Assembly (NCBI RefSeq): GCF_024435355.1
Contig: NZ_JAMJWG010000027.1
Coordinates: 59,464-123,463 of the forward strand
DNA length: 64,000 bases
Direction of reading: 5' to 3'
From: Streptomyces odontomachi
GTDB taxonomy: Bacteria; Actinomycetota; Actinomycetes; Streptomycetales; Streptomycetaceae
Part shown: in pieces, positions 42,182 to 50,509 of the stretch
Layout of the letters: each line of letters opens with the position of its first letter
Position numbering within the stretch: the first letter of the stretch is position 1
Translations under genes and position numbers: made by a program
Notes under the pieces: model-generated
Told to the model about the DNA's origin: nothing
Databases searched by the model: none
Seen by the model: only the letters and a program-made list of their open reading frames with translations

Positions 42182-44305
42182 ATGTCGCACGAGGCGGCTG
42201 ATTCCACATGGACCACGAACACTCTCTCCGGCTCGGTACACGGCCACAGTGTCCAGGCGGGAATGATTCACGGAGATGTGTTCATCGGTGCCGACGCCGG
42301 TCGTTTTCGGCCTGTGCCACGGCAAATTCCGCCACCTCCCCGGCACTTCACCGACCGCACCGACAGCCTTGCCGCTCTCGACGTGTTGTTGGAATCACCC
42401 GCGTCCATGGCCCTCATCACCGGTCCGGCCGGTGTCGGTAAAACCTCACTCGCGTTGCGGTGGATGCACGAGCACCGGGCCGACTGGACCGACGGGCAGC
42501 TCTATGTCGACTTACGCGGACACATGTCCGAAGACCCGATTGTCCCGAGTACCGTTCTGCCGCAGTTCCTGCGCGCCCTGGGTGTCCCCGTCGAGCAGAT
42601 TCCCACCGACCTCGCGGAGCAGACCGCCCTGTATCGCACGGTCGTCGCCGACCGCCGCATCGCCGTGCTGTGCGACAACGCCCTGTCGGCGGCGCAGGTC
42701 CGACCGCTGGTTCCCGCGTCCGAGAACGGTGTCTGCCTGGTGACGAGCCGATGGCAGTTGACGCCGCTGCTCCTGGACGGGGCGCACCTCGTGTCGCTGG
42801 ATCCCTTCGACACCGACTCCGCGGTGGAACTCCTCGGGCAGATCGTGGGACAGGACAGGGTCGCAGCGGACCGCCGCTCGGCACGGAGCATGGTCACCGC
42901 GGGCGGCTGCTTCCCCCTCGCGGTGGCCGTGGGAGCCGCGCTGCTGCTCAGCCGCCCCGAGTGGAGCCTCGCCTCGGCCGCCGCCCGGCTGACCGGCCTT
43001 CGCCCGACGGACCATGACGAGGAGATCTCGATGAACGCCAGCCTCGATCAGTCCTACGGAGCTCTCCCCCCGGATGCCGCGCGTCTGTACCGCCGGCTGG
43101 GTCTCCATCCCGGCACCGTGTTCGGTAAGCAGGTTGCCCAGGCGGTGGCGGCGACCGCACCTGTCATTGCGCATGTGGAGGACAGCCTGACGGCCCTTGT
43201 CGACGCGAACCTGCTCGCCGCCCCCGAGCCGGAGCGATTCCGCTTCCACGACGTCATCCATCGTCATGCCCGGGGCTGCGCGGAGACGTATGAGGGGGAG
43301 GACCAGCGTCGGGAATCCACCGAGCGGATCGTCGACGCGTACCTGTTCCTCGCCGATGCGGCGGACAAGGTCCTCTACCCCCAGAGAAGACGCCAGCCCG
43401 CGACCTATCTGCACCCGATCGACCTGCACATCGACCATCCCGACTCCCCCACCGCACTCGCCTGGTTCGAACGCGAAAGAGAGAGCCTGGTCGCGGTGCA
43501 ACGCCTGGCGGCGCAGTTGGATCTCCACGGGGCGACGTGGCAGCTCGCCGACGCCATGTGGACCCTGTTCATCCACCTCCGCTATCACCAGGACTGGATT
43601 TCCACCCACGAACTGGGTGTGCGAGGGGCCGAGTGCTGCCGGAACTTACCGGCCGAAGCCCGCATGCGTACCGGTCTCGGAATCGCCCTGCGCGATGCGG
43701 GCCGAACCGAGGAGGCGCTGGCCGAGTTCGAGAGGGCCCTCGCGTTACGCCACGCCACGGACGACCGGCGCGGTGCGGGACTCGTCCTGCACAACGTGGG
43801 CCTGACACATGTCCGTAGGGGCGACTGGGCCCGTGCCCGGTCCACTTTCGGTACCGCGTTGTCCATCCGCGAGCAGGCGGGGGACAGTTACGGTGTCGGA
43901 CGCGCCCATCTCGCGTTGGGCGAGGTGGAGAGCCTGGCCGGACGGCACACCGAGGCCCTGTCGCACCTGACGCAGGCACAGCGGATACTGCGGGACACCC
44001 AGGGCCCCTACGAGGCGCTGACCGAGCGACTGCTCGGGGAAGCGCGGATGCGCTCCGGTGACCTTGCAGCCGCTCGCGCCCACCTGAACAAGGCGCTCGG
44101 CATCCTTGAGCAGGTCGGCGACACCTACGACGTCGCAGCCGTCCACGAAGTGCTGGGCGAACTCTCCGAAGCCGAGCAGGACGGGCCGTCGGCGCGGACG
44201 CACTATGCCCGGGCCGAAGCCGTCTACACGCGTCTGAGCGCCGAACCCGAGGCGCGCCGCGCCGGCGAGCGCATCCGCCGGCTCGACTCCGCCACCGGTG
44301 GATGA
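42182..44305 (+). CDS. NB-ARC/STAND ATPase with TPR repeats and RHIM-like N-terminal motif
   Basis: A 707-aa protein without a DNA-binding domain. The first 40 residues contain LSGSVHGHSVQAGMIHG, then DVFIG: a short beta-prone segment with the hydrophobic-Gln-x-Gly core (VQAG at residues 24-27) seen in RHIM-like amyloid signalling motifs of actinobacterial NLR-type proteins. An NB-ARC domain follows with P-loop ITGPAGVGKTSLAL and IAVLCDNALSAAQVRPLVP, then TPR-type repeats (about 430-690, e.g. GAGLVLHNVGLTHVRRGDWA). GGAGGG precedes ATG 42182. It is divergent from the AfsR-like gene. Such proteins may nucleate a partner effector; none is visible nearby. Confidence 0.82.
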   Translation: MSHEAADSTWTTNTLSGSVHGHSVQAGMIHGDVFIGADAGRFRPVPRQIPPPPRHFTDRTDSLAALDVLLESPASMALITGPAGVGKTSLALRWMHEHRADWTDGQLYVDLRGHMSEDPIVPSTVLPQFLRALGVPVEQIPTDLAEQTALYRTVVADRRIAVLCDNALSAAQVRPLVPASENGVCLVTSRWQLTPLLLDGAHLVSLDPFDTDSAVELLGQIVGQDRVAADRRSARSMVTAGGCFPLAVAVGAALLLSRPEWSLASAAARLTGLRPTDHDEEISMNASLDQSYGALPPDAARLYRRLGLHPGTVFGKQVAQAVAATAPVIAHVEDSLTALVDANLLAAPEPERFRFHDVIHRHARGCAETYEGEDQRRESTERIVDAYLFLADAADKVLYPQRRRQPATYLHPIDLHIDHPDSPTALAWFERERESLVAVQRLAAQLDLHGATWQLADAMWTLFIHLRYHQDWISTHELGVRGAECCRNLPAEARMRTGLGIALRDAGRTEEALAEFERALALRHATDDRRGAGLVLHNVGLTHVRRGDWARARSTFGTALSIREQAGDSYGVGRAHLALGEVESLAGRHTEALSHLTQAQRILRDTQGPYEALTERLLGEARMRSGDLAAARAHLNKALGILEQVGDTYDVAAVHEVLGELSEAEQDGPSARTHYARAEAVYTRLSAEPEARRAGERIRRLDSATGG

Positions 44306-44321
44306 CGCCTCGGCCCTGGTC

Positions 44322-45248
44322 CTACCGCCACCTTCCCACTCGGGATCGAACCGGGCAGACCAGGCGCAACGCGGCGAGTTCCCCCGCGGTCAGGAACCCT
44401 TCCGCCGCCGTTTCGGCCCCGATTTTCCAGCCGGCGAAGAGCGTCGCGGACTCCAGCGCTTCCACCGGTTCACCGGAGGTCAGCCACCCGTGCAGGAACG
44501 CGGCGAAGAGCGCGTCCCCGGCCCCGTCCGTGCTGCACACCCCGCGAGGCGCGACCGCCCCGGTCTCGACCAGTCTGCCGTCCCGCAGGCCCATGACGCA
44601 GCCCTGATCGCCGCGGCTCACCACGGCGATGCTGCACCCCGGGTAGCGGCTGAGCACATCCGCCACCCACTCCTGCGGGGAACAGCTGAGCCCCTCGTGG
44701 CTGCGGAAGATGATGTCGGCACACTCCAGCCACGGCTTCCTGCTCATGTCGTCCGAGTCGCCGGCCGCATGCAGGTCCGTGGCTATCGGCAGGTTCAGGA
44801 GCCCCTTCGCCACGGGCAGGAAGGGCTCGCCGAAAGGATTGCTGGCGACCACCACCAGATCGGCGCCGACGGCCTGCTCGATGAAACGCTCCATGGGGTA
44901 CGGCAGCGACGGTCCGCCGCTGCACCAACTGCGGGACACCCGGCCGCCGGACTCCACGAAGATGGTTGTCTTGGCCGACTCCGGCACGGTGACGACACCA
45001 CGCCCTTCCAGGCCGGCTCGGCGCAGGGCCGCCCTGATCGTGTGCCCTGCGTCGTCCGACCCCACCGCCGTGCAGAGCCGAGAGGTGTCCCCCAACCGCG
45101 CGACCGCACTGGCCACGTTGTAGGCGCCGCCCACAACGGAACACCGCATCCACGAAGCACGGCGATAGGCGTGGAACTCCACCGGAAAGCGCTCGACAGG
45201 CACCGTCATGGAAAGGCGCGTCACACCCACGCTAACTATGTGCACCAT
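44322..45248 (-). CDS. PfkB/ribokinase-family carbohydrate kinase
   Basis: A 308-aa kinase. The N-terminal substrate region has VGGAYNVASAVARLGDTSRL, the typical GG-x-NxA motif; the C-terminal ATP/anion-hole motif is GVCSTDGAGDALFAAFLHGW (DTxGAGD variant, with the catalytic Asp in GAGD). The substrate is unknown; it may be a nucleoside or pentose/hexose analogue. Convergent with the STAND gene and likely monocistronic. Direct repeats with a 22-bp period lie 125-155 nt upstream, the geometry recognised by SARP proteins such as the neighbouring AfsR-like regulator. Confidence 0.82.
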   Translation of the reverse strand: MVHIVSVGVTRLSMTVPVERFPVEFHAYRRASWMRCSVVGGAYNVASAVARLGDTSRLCTAVGSDDAGHTIRAALRRAGLEGRGVVTVPESAKTTIFVESGGRVSRSWCSGGPSLPYPMERFIEQAVGADLVVVASNPFGEPFLPVAKGLLNLPIATDLHAAGDSDDMSRKPWLECADIIFRSHEGLSCSPQEWVADVLSRYPGCSIAVVSRGDQGCVMGLRDGRLVETGAVAPRGVCSTDGAGDALFAAFLHGWLTSGEPVEALESATLFAGWKIGAETAAEGFLTAGELAALRLVCPVRSRVGRWR

Positions 45249-45371
45249 TACTTCTTCTGTCTCCCCCGTTACTCATTGCTCCGGTGCCGGATCGTGAAAT
45301 CCGGCGCTTTGAACGACGGACCGCGTGATCCATCCGTCGCCCATTCGAGGATGGGGGAGGGGATTGGACAG

Positions 45372-45403
45372 AAGGCTTGCAGCATGCCTGCACAAGGCTT
45401 GCA
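45372..45403. promoter_or_regulatory. Direct repeat AAGGCTTGCA with 22-bp period
   Basis: AAGGCTTGCA at 45372-45381 and 45394-45403, exactly two helical turns apart, upstream of the PfkB gene. SARP-family winged helices commonly bind direct repeats with 11- or 22-bp spacing. The assignment to the adjacent AfsR-like protein is inference. Confidence 0.45.
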
Positions 45404-45598
45404 AGGGCAGCGGCGGTTACGTGATCAAGGGCTGATCGCCAGCGCCGGTCGCGTGTGCCTGGCCGGAGCCGGCAGCGCCGAGACGGACGGCCGAAGGGCA
45501 GCGGAGTGCCAGGGGCATCTGCCTATGGATTCCACGGTACCGCGGATGCGGGCGGGGTGGCGCCGCTTCGGGCAAGGACGGGCGAAGAGGCATGGGAA

Positions 45599-45632
45599 AG
45601 GCCTCCACCTGGTGAGGATCCAGCGGAGGCCT
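45599..45632 (-). terminator. Terminator hairpin of the 47-aa peptide gene
   Basis: On the minus strand AGGCCTCCGCTGG pairs with CCAGGTGGAGGCCT around a short loop and is followed by TTTCCC, starting 15 nt after the peptide stop codon. It supports a stand-alone transcript. Confidence 0.6.
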
Positions 45633-45647
45633 AAGGAAAAGGAGAAT

Positions 45648-45791
45648 TCAGATCATGAAGCGGTCGATGGTGGGAGTCGCGACCACGGTGGTGGAAGTGG
45701 GCTCGACGTGATCAGAGCGTTCCACACCCACGAACAGCCCGGAAATGACAGCCGCGCCCAGGAGGGCCGCAAACACGTAGTTCCTGAACAC
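45648..45791 (-). CDS. 47-aa single-pass membrane peptide
   Basis: Begins at GTG 45791 preceded by TTGGAG at 9 nt. The short N-terminus FRNY is followed by one hydrophobic segment (VFAALLGAAVISGLFVGV) and a polar, Thr/Val-rich 25-residue tail ending TPTIDRFMI; it would be a type I or II membrane peptide or a secreted small peptide. A longer in-frame ATG at 45875 lacks a Shine-Dalgarno sequence. The downstream hairpin and lone position suggest a real monocistronic gene of unknown function. It was chosen over an 18-codon frame on the opposite strand. Confidence 0.55.
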   Translation of the reverse strand: MFRNYVFAALLGAAVISGLFVGVERSDHVEPTSTTVVATPTIDRFMI

Positions 45792-46219
45792 TCTTATTTC
45801 TCCAAGGTGATTTAGGAATGAAAGTGACGGAGGAATGAGCGGAGTCGCCGGAAGAGGCGCGTGAAGGGACCCCAACCGCGAAAGTCGCAGCCCATGGGGG
45901 GTTTGAGGCTGATCACCCTAGCAGGGGTGGCGGTCTCGGTCGGACTGGGCCGAGAGCTGCCGATATGCGCCTTGTGAACCGTTTCTGACGGCGCGGCCGC
46001 AGCCGTTTGCTTTCGCGTGGCGCCGTCTTCCCGATGGGGATGACGATCATGATTTGCCGCGAAAACGCACAAATTCAGGAGAACGCAACCAAATGTAAAA
46101 CCCGAACTCTTTCGAGCATCGCCGGATGGAGCAGCCGGTCGACCGACCGGGCGGTCGACCGACCGGGCGGGTGCCGCCGCACCACTCCCATCTCCCACCG
46201 CGCGCGTTAGGATCCGGCC
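45792..46219. other. Divergent intergenic region ahead of the sigma factor
   Basis: 428 bases between the small peptide (leftward) and the ECF41 sigma gene (rightward). It has lower G+C around 46010-46110, a GACCGACCGGGCGGTC-like repeat at about 46139-46170, and on the minus strand TAGGGT near 45920 as a possible -10 for the peptide. No small gene is supported. Confidence 0.45.
46208..46213 (+). promoter_or_regulatory. -10 hexamer TAGGAT giving a leaderless sigma-factor transcript
   Basis: TAGGAT ends 6 nt before ATG 46220 and no Shine-Dalgarno sequence is present, the arrangement of leaderless actinobacterial genes. A matching -35 was not found. Confidence 0.55.
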
Positions 46220-47164
46220 ATGGCGCTGACCATGAACGACGTGGACCGGTTCGAGGCCGCCAGGCCTCGCCTGGAGGCCATCGCCTACCGCCTCCTGGGC
46301 TCCGCCGGCGAGGCCGAGGACGCCGTGCAGGACACGTTCCTGCGCTGGCAGGCCGCCGACGTCGACCGCATCGAGGTCCCCGAGGCGTGGCTGACGAAGG
46401 TGCTCACCAACCTGTGCCTCAACCAGCTCACCTCGGCCCGCGCACGGCGGGAGACGTACGTGGGCCAGTGGCTCCCCGAGCCGCTGCTCGCCGGGGATCC
46501 GATGCTCGGCCCGGCCGACACCGCCGAACAGCGCGAGTCGGTCTCGTACGCGGTCCTCGCCCTGCTGGAGCGCCTCTCCCCCAACGAGCGGGCGGTGTAC
46601 GTGTTGCGGGAGGCCTTCGACTACCAGCACCGGGAGATCGCCAGGATCCTCGACATCACCGAGGCGTCCAGCCAGCAGATCTTCCACCGCGCCAAGAAGC
46701 ACGTCGCGGCAGGCAAGGCCCGCACCGAGATCGACGAGGCCGCCGCCCGCCGGATCATCGGCGAATTCCTCGCCGCCGCCACCAGCGGTCGGACCGAGCC
46801 GCTCGTGCGCCTGCTCACCCAGGACGCCACCGCCGTCGGCGACGGCGGCGGGAAGGTCCCGGCACGTGCCAAGGCCTTCGAAGGCGCCGTTGCGGTCGCG
46901 ACGTTCATGCGGGGGTTGTTCAAACCCGCCCAGGCCAAGCGCGCCTTGGCCGGCGGCTCACCCGAGGTCTACGCCACGACCGCCAACGGCGATCCCGCCA
47001 TCGTGGCGGTCGTCGACGGCCGCGTCATCGGCGTCATGTGCCTGGAGATCACCGCCGACGGCATCGCCGCGTTCCGCAACCAGGTCAACCCCGACAAGCT
47101 CGAACGCGCGACCCGGCGATGGGCGGCCGGCGAGCACGGCGAACCCCTGCTCCACGCCTTCTGA
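46220..47164 (+). CDS. ECF41-group RNA polymerase sigma factor with NTF2-like regulatory domain
   Basis: A 314-aa sigma factor. Region 2 spans residues ~10-75 (YRLLGSAGEAEDAVQDTFLR) and region 4 ~115-175 (RLSPNERAVYVLREAFDY, then ILDITEASSQQIFHRAKK). The C-terminal ~120 residues form a SnoaL/NTF2-like domain. Three hallmarks of the ECF41 group are present: WLPEP in the linker, DGGGK in the domain, and NPDKL near the end; these allow the fused domain to tune activity without an anti-sigma factor. The group is typically encoded next to an oxidoreductase, epimerase or CMD-type enzyme, as here. Confidence 0.9.
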   Translation: MALTMNDVDRFEAARPRLEAIAYRLLGSAGEAEDAVQDTFLRWQAADVDRIEVPEAWLTKVLTNLCLNQLTSARARRETYVGQWLPEPLLAGDPMLGPADTAEQRESVSYAVLALLERLSPNERAVYVLREAFDYQHREIARILDITEASSQQIFHRAKKHVAAGKARTEIDEAAARRIIGEFLAAATSGRTEPLVRLLTQDATAVGDGGGKVPARAKAFEGAVAVATFMRGLFKPAQAKRALAGGSPEVYATTANGDPAIVAVVDGRVIGVMCLEITADGIAAFRNQVNPDKLERATRRWAAGEHGEPLLHAF

Positions 47165-47279
47165 CCCTGCTGCCCCGCTCCTGCTCCCCCTCATGTGAGG
47201 TGCTTCACATCTGCTTGCTGTCAGGAAACGGCGGGCCGCCCGGTTCAAGGGGCGAACCGCTGAAGACAGGAGCCAGGAA

Positions 47280-48518
47280 ATGCAGCACCGCATCATCGTC
47301 CTCGGAGCCGGATACACCGGAGCGACCGCGGCCGGACGCCTCGCCAAGCGGCTGACCAGCGACGACGTCGCCATCACCCTCGTCAACGCCGAGCCCGACT
47401 TCGTCGAGCGCGTACGGATGCACCAACTCGCGGTCGGCCAGGACCTCGAGCCTCGGCCATTCAGCGAGATGTTCGCGGGCACCGGCGTCGAACTGAAGCT
47501 CGCGAGGGTGACCGGCATCGACGTCGACCGCAAGACCGTCACCGTCACCGTCACCGACACGCATGACGGGAACGGCGGCAGCGACGCGTCGGAGCCGACC
47601 ACCGAGGAGCTGGCGTACGACACCCTCGTGTACGCCCTCGGCAGCGGCTGGAACGACCAGGGTGTCCCCGGCACCGTCGAGCACGCCCACGAGATCGCCA
47701 GCCGCCCCGGGGCGCTCCGGTTGCGTGACCGGCTGGCCCGCCTGACCGCCGGAGAGCACGTGGTCGTGGTCGGCGGTGGCCTCACCGGCCTGGAGGCCGC
47801 GACCGAGATCGCCGAGGCCCGCCCGGACCTCGCCGTCGCCCTCGCCGCCCGCGGTGGTCTGGGCGACTGGCTCGCGCCCAAGGGCCGTCGACACCTGCGG
47901 AAGGTCGTCGACAAGCTGAGCATCACGGTGCACGAGAACGTCCACGTCACCGCCGTCGACGCCGACCGGGTGGCCACCGCCGACGGCACGTCCATCCCGG
48001 CTGCGGTCACCGTGTGGACCACGGGTTTCGCCGTCCACCCGATCGCGAAGGCCACCGCCCTGGAGGTCACCGACAGAGGCCAGATCGTGGTCGACCGGAC
48101 CATGCGTTCGGTCTCCCACCCGGACGTGTACGCCGTCGGTGACGCAGCCATGGCGATGGGCCCCGGCGACAAGCCGCTGCGGATGTCGTGCGCCTCGGGC
48201 GTGCCCACCGCCTGGCAGGCCGCCGACGCCATCGCGGCCCGGCTGACCGGCGCAAAGCTGCCGAAGGTGGCGGCGCGCTACTTCAACCAGTGCATCTCGC
48301 TGGGCCGCAAGGAAGGCCTGATCCAGTACGTCACCGCCGACGACCGCGCCGTCCGGGCGGCCCTGACGGGGCGGACGGCCGCCGTCTACAAGGAACTGGT
48401 CTGCAAGGGTGCGGCCTGGGGAGTCGCCAACCCGACGCTGATGATGCCGAGCCGCCGGCGCCGCGTCGTGGCGGAGGGGACCCGGACGGGGGCGGCGGCG
48501 GTCAAGGCACCGGCCTGA
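47280..48518 (+). CDS. FAD/NAD(P)-dependent oxidoreductase (NDH-2-like), ECF41 partner
   Basis: A 412-aa pyridine-nucleotide-disulphide-type oxidoreductase. The FAD motif RIIVLGAGYTGATAAGRLAK starts at residue 4, the NAD(P) motif HVVVVGGGLTGLEAATEIAE lies near 160, and the second FAD motif HPDVYAVGDAAMAMG near 285. No redox-active Cys pair is seen, so it resembles type II NADH dehydrogenases more than disulphide reductases. The substrate is unknown. TGTCAGG at about 47219 weakly resembles an ECF41 -35 element. It probably forms the classic ECF41-COE pair with the sigma factor upstream. Confidence 0.85.
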   Translation: MQHRIIVLGAGYTGATAAGRLAKRLTSDDVAITLVNAEPDFVERVRMHQLAVGQDLEPRPFSEMFAGTGVELKLARVTGIDVDRKTVTVTVTDTHDGNGGSDASEPTTEELAYDTLVYALGSGWNDQGVPGTVEHAHEIASRPGALRLRDRLARLTAGEHVVVVGGGLTGLEAATEIAEARPDLAVALAARGGLGDWLAPKGRRHLRKVVDKLSITVHENVHVTAVDADRVATADGTSIPAAVTVWTTGFAVHPIAKATALEVTDRGQIVVDRTMRSVSHPDVYAVGDAAMAMGPGDKPLRMSCASGVPTAWQAADAIAARLTGAKLPKVAARYFNQCISLGRKEGLIQYVTADDRAVRAALTGRTAAVYKELVCKGAAWGVANPTLMMPSRRRRVVAEGTRTGAAAVKAPA

Positions 48519-48536
48519 CTGCCACGGCCGACGGGA

Positions 48537-48575
48537 CGGGGCGCCGGCTCGACCCGCACACCGGCGGGCGCCCCG
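48537..48575. terminator. Bidirectional terminator hairpin
   Basis: Nine-bp perfect arms (CGGGGCGCC at 48537-48545, GGCGCCCCG at 48567-48575) with partly pairing inner bases, between the convergent oxidoreductase and beta-propeller genes. Confidence 0.55.
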
Positions 48576-48619
48576 CTCCCACCTGCCGTGTTCGAGATCG
48601 AGAAGGTCGTTCGGGGAAG

Positions 48620-49891
48620 TCACCCGTCATGTTCGAGGGCGTCGTTGAGAGCCGCTCGAAGCTGCAACCAGGTCGGATCTGCCGGGGTTGCGGTGGTCAC
48701 CGCCTCCAGGTCGTCCGACTCCCAGGTGCGGGATCCGTCGGTCAGGACGAGGTGCGTCTCCAGGTCGCCGTCGTCGGGAACCTCGGAGGTGGCCGCCGAG
48801 AACGCGGTGACGGTGGCCCGCAACGCATCGCCGTCCGCGGTGCCGGCCGTGGCGGAGCCGTCGGGCACCGACACGAGCACGAGATCGCCCCCACCGCTGG
48901 CGACGACGAGCTCGCCGGCCGCCGTCGTGCTCAGCGCGGACACCGGGGAGCCGGCCAGCACGTCGTGCTCGACCGCGTGCTCGTTGTCGAGGTCGACTTC
49001 GATGAGGGCTCCGGTGGGCGTGCCGATCCAGAGCACGCCGGGTCGGCCTCCGAAGGCGACGTTCTGGCTCGACCAGGCGTTCATCTGGTCGAGCCACTCC
49101 TGCGGGTACGGATAGCCCGGGTTGGGTTCCCCGAGAGTCGTCGCCAGAATGCGGCGCAGCGCGGGAAAGTCGAACACTTCCAGCGAGTTCTCGTACGCGT
49201 TGCCTCGAATCGCCAGATGGCGTCCGTCCGGGCTGAAGACCGGCGTCCCGTAGCCGTCGGCATCCAGGATCAGCGCCCGGCGGAGCACGCGCAGCGTGGA
49301 GGGCACGGTGCCGGCCTCGACCCGCGCGAAGAGTCCGAGAGTCGCGCCCTGATCGCTGGCGAGCGTGACCACCAGTCCGCCCGCGGGATGCTCCGCGATT
49401 CCGGTGTCCCACCGCGGACCGGTACCGACGGTTCCCGAGGCGAGATCGACGACGTCAGAGCTCTCCCATGCGCGGTCTCCCTCGCCTGACGACGGAGACC
49501 CCCACAACGTCCGGCCGTCCGGGCTGAACGCCAAGCTCCGGTACTTGGCGAGTCGCGGCAGACCTGCCGGTTCGGAGCGCTCGCTCTCGCCGGGCGTCCA
49601 CTGCACCACTCCACCCTCGCCCGCCACGACGAGCAGCGGCCGGTCGGGATGCCATGCCACGGCGGGTGTGCGCTGCCGCCGCTCCCAACCGTCGGCATCC
49701 CCGTAGCCGGCCGACTCGGCGCCAACCGCACCGATCTCGTGCAGCTGCCCTGCCTCACAGTCCCAGACGTGGACCATCGGACGTTCCGAATCCAGGCCGG
49801 CGACCAGGGGACGTCGCGGATGGCACGCCAACTGCTCAACAGAAGCCCCGCCACTGACGCGCACACGCGCCACGGTCTCAACAACAGTCAC
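48620..49891 (-). CDS. WD40-like beta-propeller protein
   Basis: A 423-aa cytoplasmic protein made of WD40/quinoprotein-type repeats: AVAWHPDRPLLVVAGEGGVV, RSLAFSPDGRTLWGSPS and TPVFSPDGRHLAIRGNAYE are clear blades, and later blades contain VASGGGDLVLVSVPDG. No enzymatic motif is seen. TACGGT lies 6 nt before GTG 49891, so a leaderless start there is more likely than the ATG two codons upstream (49897). It is divergent from the caspase/HSP90-type system, 234 bp apart, and may interact with it, but adjacency is the only evidence. Confidence 0.7.
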   Translation of the reverse strand: MTVVETVARVRVSGGASVEQLACHPRRPLVAGLDSERPMVHVWDCEAGQLHEIGAVGAESAGYGDADGWERRQRTPAVAWHPDRPLLVVAGEGGVVQWTPGESERSEPAGLPRLAKYRSLAFSPDGRTLWGSPSSGEGDRAWESSDVVDLASGTVGTGPRWDTGIAEHPAGGLVVTLASDQGATLGLFARVEAGTVPSTLRVLRRALILDADGYGTPVFSPDGRHLAIRGNAYENSLEVFDFPALRRILATTLGEPNPGYPYPQEWLDQMNAWSSQNVAFGGRPGVLWIGTPTGALIEVDLDNEHAVEHDVLAGSPVSALSTTAAGELVVASGGGDLVLVSVPDGSATAGTADGDALRATVTAFSAATSEVPDDGDLETHLVLTDGSRTWESDDLEAVTTATPADPTWLQLRAALNDALEHDG

Positions 49892-50125
49892 TCCCATACC
49901 GTAGGTGAGGGGTGCTGCGACAAATACACAGAAGCGACCGAAGCCGGCGACCAGAGAGGTCAGCGACCAGAGACGGTCGGCGGCCGGAGAAGGTCAGCGG
50001 CTGGAGGTGGCACAAAAGTGGCTGATAGGACAATCATCTGAAAGCCTGTCAGTAGACTGCGTCCGGCAGGCCGAAAGTCCGGCAGTGTCGACAGCCGGAC
50101 GCGAACGACTGGAGGGGGACCGAGC

Positions 50126-50509
50126 GTGTCGCTGTATCCGGAGCGCGAGCCGGTGGACGTGGAGATCGCCGGCTTGGAAGTCCTCGTCCGGGCGGATGAA
50201 GTGGAGGACCACGGAGCTCCGGGCATGCGGGGCGGCACCAAGGGTCTCCTGCGTCGAGACGGGGGCGAACTCGCTTCCGTGTCGGTCCGCGTGGAACAGC
50301 TCAAGGACAGCCTTGAGGGCACCGTCGCAGCGCTCAGGGACCTGTTCGGGCGGGTCGCGGGAACCGAGGGGCGTTTCCCGCTGAAAGAGGTCCAGGTCTC
50401 CTTCGAGGTCACCGCCAAAGGCGGCATCCGTCTGATCGGTACCAGCGAGGTGGAGGGCAAGGGTGGGATCACCCTGGTGTTCGGCGCGCGCGACCAGGGT
50501 GCGGCATGA
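50126..50509 (+). CDS. Trypco/Pepco-like small conflict-system protein
   Basis: A 127-aa protein resembling the trypsin- or peptidase-co-occurring small domains (Trypco/Pepco families) found beside effector-ATPase genes in actinobacteria: DVEIAGLEVLVRADEVED at the start, a central amphipathic helix (SVSVRVEQLKDSLEGTVAAL) and the end FEVTAKGGIRLIGTSEVEGK, then GGITLVF. The GTG start follows GGAGGGGG. Its ATGA overlap with the caspase/HSP90 gene means the two are translationally coupled and probably act together, for example as a substrate, adaptor or regulator of the peptidase. Assignment to a precise subfamily is uncertain. Confidence 0.65.
   Translation: MSLYPEREPVDVEIAGLEVLVRADEVEDHGAPGMRGGTKGLLRRDGGELASVSVRVEQLKDSLEGTVAALRDLFGRVAGTEGRFPLKEVQVSFEVTAKGGIRLIGTSEVEGKGGITLVFGARDQGAA

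Larger units (their letters stand above)
45249..45647. other. Intergenic region upstream of the PfkB gene
   Basis: These 399 bases hold the direct repeats at 45372-45403 and, at the right end, the terminator hairpin of the small membrane-peptide gene. Open frames here (e.g. 45417-45608 on the minus strand) have no domain, Shine-Dalgarno sequence or usual codon pattern, so no gene is called. Confidence 0.5.

Noticed and set aside
45655..45711. 18-codon frame on the plus strand with AAGGAG upstream (MKRSMVGVATTVVEVGST)
   Set aside because: The opposite-strand 47-aa peptide overlaps it, has a hydrophobic segment and is followed by a terminator oriented for it; 18 residues with no domain is too little support.
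47219..47245. ECF41-type promoter before the oxidoreductase
   Set aside because: TGTCAGG resembles the group's TGTCACA -35, but the -10 position reads GGTT rather than CGTC.
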